DNA from: a virus
Virus record (IMG/VR): IMGVR_UViG_3300042197_003228
Coordinates: 1 to 42,046 of that record
Strand: one strand, 5' to 3'
Length of the DNA stretch: 42,046 bases
Shown: positions 36,258 through 42,046 of the stretch, piece by piece
Layout: each line of letters starts with the position of its first letter
How positions within the stretch are numbered: the stretch's first letter is position 1
Notes under the pieces: generated by a model
What the model saw: the letters and a program-made list of their open reading frames with translations, nothing else
Told to the model about the DNA's origin: nothing
Databases searched by the model: none
Program-made: the position numbers and the translations under genes

Positions 36258-37438
36258 GTCAAAAGATCCTTTGTGACTTCATTGTACATTTTTATCACTG
36301 ATTCGATTGAGTACTTGTCAACAATTTTTTCTTGTAAGTTCAAAGCCCATTCCTTGGGTATAGAATGACCAGACTTAAATTTCTGTATTTTTCGCTTGAA
36401 GTCTTCTTCCGATGGATGAGCCCACTTTGAACCCTTCATGAAAATCTTGTTGTCTACTCTAGAAGCATGTATCTCTTGAACTTTGTAGTCCACGTCTATG
36501 TATTTGCCGTGTGACAGAAAGTCCGTGTGTCCTGACCATCTCGTTGCTATTACTGGGAGTCCAGAAGCAGCGGCTTCCAAAATGGGTAGACCGTATCCCT
36601 CGCCTCTCGTCAAAGAAACTAAAGCTTTTATCTGTGGGTGATGATAAAGAGAAGAGATTTCTTCGTCTGACATGTCACCATGCAATAGATGGACTTTTGG
36701 GAAAGTACTCTTTCTCACTTCTGAGACTAAGTTCTCAAAAGTTTGCTTGACCAATTTTTTGTCGATCTTTGTGTGTCTTCCTGAATTTGTTTTTATGATT
36801 ATTCCTACTGACGGGTCGTTCTTGAAGACCTCACAAATCCACTTAACTGTATAGAAGATGTTCTTTCTTTCATTTTCTGGATTGTTGCCAGTGATTTGGC
36901 CCACTATCAAGAAGTTGAAAGGGGTCGAAAATTTCATCTTGTCTACATTGGTCTCTATGTTCTTTCCTATCTTTGTATTGTAAGACTCAGGAACAACATG
37001 AAGTGGTACTCTCACTTCGCCAGAAGACTTGAGACAATTTGCCGAGTGGTTTGATGGAACTATTACCATTGACATTCTGTTGCAAGCTGTGATCCACTCA
37101 GGATTGCACCTGTCGGTCTCCACACCTGCTGTTATTCCAATGTTTACAGGAGACATTGAAGTATCCCACTCATTAGGAAGCTGTAATTGGACCGTTGCAT
37201 CGTATCGTCGACCCTTTGGGTCGATAGTTTTTTCCATTATCTTTCCGATGAAACCGTCTTCAAGACTGCTATTGATGAGCCAAGGAGTGTCGCCCCACGG
37301 CAGTGCCTGGTACTCTACATCAAATCTACTTTCCAGCCACCTCGCTATTTGTCGTGCGTGTACTCCGTACCCGGACTGTGTCAAGACGGGCCCTCTGAAC
37401 AACACCTTCTTTAAGTTGGAAAAATTTGTGAAAATCAT
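36254..37438 (-). CDS. GT4-type glycosyltransferase
   Basis: 394 residues, GT-B fold. N-terminal domain begins KKVLFRGPVLTQSGYGVHARQIARWL (donor/acceptor loop). The C-terminal domain has FLIVGQITGNNPENERKN, VHLLHGDMSDEEISSLYHH and the GT4 signature TRGEGYGLPILEAAASGLPVIATRWSGHTDFL with the E-x7-E pair. It transfers a sugar from an NDP-sugar, probably GDP- or UDP-linked. I chose ATG 37438 because it overlaps the previous stop as ATGA and has GGAAGG ten bases upstream; an in-frame ATG at 37456 would add six residues. Part of the sugar operon; the acceptor (host surface glycan, virion or DNA) is unknown. Confidence 0.88.
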   Translation of the reverse strand: MIFTNFSNLKKVLFRGPVLTQSGYGVHARQIARWLESRFDVEYQALPWGDTPWLINSSLEDGFIGKIMEKTIDPKGRRYDATVQLQLPNEWDTSMSPVNIGITAGVETDRCNPEWITACNRMSMVIVPSNHSANCLKSSGEVRVPLHVVPESYNTKIGKNIETNVDKMKFSTPFNFLIVGQITGNNPENERKNIFYTVKWICEVFKNDPSVGIIIKTNSGRHTKIDKKLVKQTFENLVSEVRKSTFPKVHLLHGDMSDEEISSLYHHPQIKALVSLTRGEGYGLPILEAAASGLPVIATRWSGHTDFLSHGKYIDVDYKVQEIHASRVDNKIFMKGSKWAHPSEEDFKRKIQKFKSGHSIPKEWALNLQEKIVDKYSIESVIKMYNEVTKDLLT

Positions 37439-38688
37439 AGCTCCATAACCTTCCACTTATTTTCTTCAACCGACTTCCACTTCTCAATTGTCTTTTCAAT
37501 AGATGTGTCCCAGTCTGCTACCATCTTCTTCAAACTGTATTCTCTCCTAGCTCTTTCCATTGCCTTGTTGCCGAGAGCTTCTCTCTTTTCAGGTCCCATC
37601 TCGTACATCTTCATGAATGCATCCGTTGTTGTCTTGTGCGAAACAAAGTCTTCATATATGAAGGGAACCATGTGGTTACCAACCATTGTTCTAACCTCAG
37701 GGTCAAGTCCTATTCCAAACTGTTCACCTGTTTCAGGATCTTCTACCTGTCGAGTGAGACCTCCTGTCTTGAGAGCAATGATAGGCTTTCCACACATCAT
37801 CATTTCAAGCGTTGGAAGTCCAAATCCTTCATTGCAACTCCTGTTTATTATTGTGTCGCAGGAGTTGTAGAGGGCTTTCATTTCATTGAATCCAATTCTG
37901 TCTTTGGAAAACATAACGTTGTCTTTAACACCAAGCATCTCTATTACTTGATAGAGGTTCGTTCCTTCTTGGTCAAGAGGATCGGTGTGAAGAACGAGTG
38001 TAGCCTTACTGTGTCCATGTTTCTTCTTTAAGTCTTCTATAAACATCTTCCAAGAAACGAGAATGTCGCTCGGCATCTTTCTTCTTGCATTTCTAGAAAC
38101 ATAGAGACAAGTGAAATGGTCAGCTCTTGCTTCTCCCATGAGACTCTTCTTAAATTTCAGAGACTCTTCTTTGGGAATTGGATGATAGAGATCTTCAGGA
38201 ACGGCATGAGGTACGTAGTTTGTCCTATCCGGGAATCTTTCCTTAACCATTTCATATGTGGGATAATTGATACAGTTTATCAGATCACAAGACTCGTAAA
38301 GCGGACTGTTAAAATCTGGCCACGGAGGATTATCCCAGAGGTGCCAATAGACGATTGGACAGATCTGATGTATCTCATCTTCCATCTCCCATGCCCAGAT
38401 GAAGAATCTTGGGTCGGTAAATAGAAAGAGGGCGTCTGGTTTTACTTGGGCTAAAGTCTTTCGCAAGAGTGCCTTGTCGCCAAAACCGTTTGTTGGCTTG
38501 ATGATAAAGTCTGGGTTGACAACCACTGTCTCGTAGTTGTCATGCTTTATTGCACCACCAAAGCACTTAAAGCTGTATTTTCCTGTATTTACTAATCCAC
38601 TGATTAACCATCTCGCCTGTGTACCCACTCCGGAAGTCGAAAGTGGATGGTCCGACAAGAATAAGATGTTTTTCTTCTGATTCTGCAT
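37435..38688 (-). CDS. GT4-type glycosyltransferase
   Basis: 417 residues, GT-B fold. Starts KNILFLSDHPLSTSGVGTQARWLISGL; middle contains HAVPEDLYHPIPKEE; C-terminal half has CLYVSRNARRKMPSDIL, STLVLHTDPLDQEGTNL-like phrases, and the signature SCNEGFGLPTLEMMMCGKPIIALKTGG with E-x7-E. Divergent in sequence from the next gene but of the same class, so two different sugar additions are likely. No signal peptide. The 45-base gap to the next gene upstream (38689-38733) is AT-rich and may hold a promoter, but I see no clear box. Confidence 0.88.
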   Translation of the reverse strand: MQNQKKNILFLSDHPLSTSGVGTQARWLISGLVNTGKYSFKCFGGAIKHDNYETVVVNPDFIIKPTNGFGDKALLRKTLAQVKPDALFLFTDPRFFIWAWEMEDEIHQICPIVYWHLWDNPPWPDFNSPLYESCDLINCINYPTYEMVKERFPDRTNYVPHAVPEDLYHPIPKEESLKFKKSLMGEARADHFTCLYVSRNARRKMPSDILVSWKMFIEDLKKKHGHSKATLVLHTDPLDQEGTNLYQVIEMLGVKDNVMFSKDRIGFNEMKALYNSCDTIINRSCNEGFGLPTLEMMMCGKPIIALKTGGLTRQVEDPETGEQFGIGLDPEVRTMVGNHMVPFIYEDFVSHKTTTDAFMKMYEMGPEKREALGNKAMERARREYSLKKMVADWDTSIEKTIEKWKSVEENKWKVMEL

Positions 38689-38733
38689 TGTCCCTATATT
38701 ACCTAAAAACGAAAAGTTGTAACAAAAGTTTCG

Positions 38734-39546
38734 CTAAGTGCAGTGTTCTGTGCCTTTGTACTCGCAGTAGGTGCAAGAGTCACGATTCTTCAGAGCCACA
38801 CCGCGCTTGACAGAAGTGATCATGTTGCTGACCACCTTGAGCGACTTCTTAATGGGAACTTCGCCCATGGAGACAGAGAACAGCTCACAGTGTTGTCCTG
38901 GTTTCGCAGACTTCTTGAGGATGGCGAAACCACACCGAATGTTCTTGAAAGGCACCTGCGGATTCTTCTGATTCCAGTAGTTCTTGTATAGTGCCAACTG
39001 CGCCTTCACCATCTCATCCGAACGTTTCTCCCGTCTCCAGCCATTGGCCGAAGTCTTCCAGTCGATGATCCAGTAGAGATCTTCTCCGCGTTTGCCTTTG
39101 CACTTGATGACACCGTCAATGAATCCTTTGAAAGCATGGGGATGACCTTCTACCGATTCATATAGGGCATGCTCAGCATCCACAACAGTCCAGTCAGGAA
39201 ATTCCTTATCTAGGAAGGCAGGAACCTCTAGAAGAATTGCTTCAGACTCGGCCTTGGCAACCTTTAAAGCTTTTTCTGAGAATTCTTCCTGGTCACTGTG
39301 CTTGGCCCAGGCCTCATCGAGGGCATCGTGGCACAACTTCACGTCCATCTCGCGAGTGAGTAAGTACTTCTCGCAGGAAGCGTGAACTGCTGTACCAAAC
39401 TCAAGCACGGGTGAGGGCTTGAAGAAATCGATCTTCTTCACGTGGGTGAGGTGGTGTCTGTAGGAACAATCCTTCCAGGTCTTCACCTCCGAAAAAGATA
39501 CGTGCGGTTTGCCTGTTGGAAGTACTTGGAATTCAGTTTCTGACAT
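38734..39546 (-). CDS. PD-(D/E)XK nuclease, Cas4/RecB-like, with probable Fe-S cluster
   Basis: 270 residues. Nuclease core: FGTAVHASCEKYL (motif I region with His), FKGFIDGVI (Asp) and IIDWKTS (D-x-K), then a QLALYKNYW segment typical of the RecB motif (Q-x3-Y). Four Cys are placed as in Cas4/AddB Fe-S nucleases: Cys27 in WKDCSYRHHL and Cys258, Cys261, Cys269 in CTYCEYKGTEHC. Likely a 5'-3' exonuclease in phage recombination or host DNA degradation. It sits among sugar genes but is functionally unrelated to them. A hairpin (39547-39564) directly abuts its ATG, and no ribosome binding site is visible. Confidence 0.88.
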   Translation of the reverse strand: MSETEFQVLPTGKPHVSFSEVKTWKDCSYRHHLTHVKKIDFFKPSPVLEFGTAVHASCEKYLLTREMDVKLCHDALDEAWAKHSDQEEFSEKALKVAKAESEAILLEVPAFLDKEFPDWTVVDAEHALYESVEGHPHAFKGFIDGVIKCKGKRGEDLYWIIDWKTSANGWRREKRSDEMVKAQLALYKNYWNQKNPQVPFKNIRCGFAILKKSAKPGQHCELFSVSMGEVPIKKSLKVVSNMITSVKRGVALKNRDSCTYCEYKGTEHCT

Positions 39547-39564
39547 GTTAGTTTTGATACTAAC
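39547..39564 (-). promoter_or_regulatory. Hairpin touching the start codon of the PD-(D/E)XK nuclease gene
   Basis: GTTAGT and ACTAAC form a perfect 6-bp stem with a 6-base loop, ending one base before the ATG. It occupies the place of a ribosome binding site and could be a translational operator, or the leftover of an overlapping regulatory site. Six base pairs can arise by chance. Confidence 0.35.
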
Positions 39565-39582
39565 ACGTGAAACCGCAACAGT

Positions 39583-40493
39583 TCAAGTTGGCTTCTTTGA
39601 CACGGCTCTGCCTGACATCTTCTCCCAATCTCTGTGTTCAGGTTGCCGCACCTCGAGGTTCTTGTCCCATGCGGCAGTGAGAACTTTTGGATCCACATTG
39701 TTCTTCTTGGCAACATCGATCATCGCGTTTATGTCCTTGGGGAAGCAATGACCGCCATAGCCTCTCGCACCGTCAGGCCCTGGTACGTTCCAATGACTCG
39801 TCCCTAAACGAGTGTCATACTTTGCGTATTCAACGACTTTGTCGTAGTCAACGTCTAGACCTGACGCATCCAGTGCCTCACAGATCTGTGCCATCTCGTT
39901 AGCAAATGCAACTTTAACAGTGAGGAAGTTGTTTGTGAGATACTTGACCATCTCGGCCGTAGTAGAAGAAGTCTTGACGATCGGAACTTTAGGAAAGGCA
40001 GTCTGAAACACTTGCTTTACTACATTTAACCAGGGACGAGGTCCACCTAAAACTATCCTGTTCTGATTTCTCATGTCGTCTATCGCATTGGCTTCAGTAA
40101 GGAATTCAGGGTTAAAGACTACATGTAGACCACGCTGAGAAAACTTTTTGTTCCAGGCTTCCGTTGATCCAGGTGACACAGTTGATTTTACTACTGCTAT
40201 CCGCTCTCCCGGAATCAAAGATAGATTTTCTAAAACTTCTTCAACAATGCTGAGGTCTGCTGATCCGTCTTCATACATGGGCGTTGGAAGACACACGAAA
40301 TAGACGTTTGAGAAGTCATCCATGTTTTCTGCACATGTCACCAGATCTCTCAGACACTCTGGTCTGTATTCGTGTGATCCTTTTGCGTACTTCCCTGCTT
40401 TGTCATATGCCAAAACTCTGAACCCATGTTCAGAAAAAACTGTGGTAAGAGAACCTCCGACAAAACCCTGTCCTATGACTGCTATTGTCTTCT

Positions 40494-40497
<4 letters not shown>
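39583..40497 (-). CDS. UDP-glucose/GDP-mannose dehydrogenase family protein, C-terminally short
   Basis: 304 residues. Rossmann start AVIGQGFVGGSL, then VYFVCLPTPM, VKSTVSPGST, VVFNPEFLTEANAIDDM, the TAEMVKYLTNNFLTVKVAFANEMAQICE helix of the dimer interface, and the catalytic Cys251 in GYGGHCFPKD. Standard family members are 390-450 residues because a second nucleotide-binding domain follows the dimer helix; here the protein ends about 54 residues after the catalytic Cys. The N-terminal NAD domain and the active-site Cys are intact, so the enzyme may still act or may use a partner. The start overlaps the fcl stop by four bases (40494-40497). It would make an NDP-uronic acid. Confidence 0.85.

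Positions 40498-42046
<1,549 letters not shown>

Overview
The window is an internal piece of a large tailed-phage genome, most likely a T4-like myovirus or a relative. Several items support this: a baseplate cluster with gp5-, gp25- and gp6-like proteins, a gp55-like late sigma factor, a sequence matching the T4 late promoter core (TATAAATA, 7629-7636), phage-type tRNA genes, an ATP-dependent DNA ligase and very long tail-fibre genes. Both ends are cut inside genes (ligase on the left, GDP-mannose 4,6-dehydratase on the right). The host cannot be read directly. The sulfatase-modifying-factor-like protein at 1.1-1.9 kb resembles a family I associate with Myxococcota and related deltaproteobacteria, but that is only a hint.

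Layout. (1) 1-3988, plus strand: ligase end, two unknown small genes, an FGE/SUMF1-like exported protein, a combined metallopeptidase/VWA protein and a GT-A glycosyltransferase. The first four genes write Asp almost only as GAT, and the next two mostly as GAC. (2) 3985-7557, minus: a 1190-residue tail fibre with YadA-type 14-residue repeats. (3) 7.6-11.3 kb: a small-gene region that keeps switching strand. It holds a Pro/Ala-rich lipoprotein, a NADAR enzyme, a patatin phospholipase, peptidyl-tRNA hydrolase 2, tRNA-Leu(CAA), tRNA-Ile(UAU), an unknown protein and a HAD phosphatase. (4) 11.3-36.3 kb, almost all minus: the virion operon. In transcription order (right to left) it runs: small membrane protein, gp55-like sigma factor, small helical protein, gp5-like hub/spike, gp25-like and gp6-like wedge proteins, six large and mostly unrecognised virion proteins with touching or overlapping ends, a 2293-residue collagen-like fibre with a C-terminal S74 chaperone, and a small fibre-associated protein. 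One plus-strand ORF interrupts it at 33 kb. (5) 36.3-42.0 kb, minus: two GT4 glycosyltransferases, a PD-(D/E)XK nuclease with a probable Fe-S cluster, a shortened nucleotide-sugar dehydrogenase, GDP-L-fucose synthase and GDP-mannose dehydratase.

How the genes work together. The sigma factor probably drives late transcription of the structural operon and, through the TATAAATA site, of the lipoprotein. The fibres recognise the cell surface. The GDP-sugar genes plus three glycosyltransferases form a glycan-modifying set acting on the host surface, the virion or DNA. The 7.6-11.3 kb genes act on ADP-ribose, lipid and tRNA chemistry. They make a plausible, unproven host-takeover or counter-defence set.

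The most interesting candidates are the NADAR/patatin/PTH2/tRNA region, the giant collagen fibre whose repeats differ in DNA but not in protein, the block of unrecognised virion proteins at 18.6-30.5 kb, and the dehydrogenase lacking its C-terminal nucleotide-binding domain. No gene-free stretch exceeds about 130 bases.
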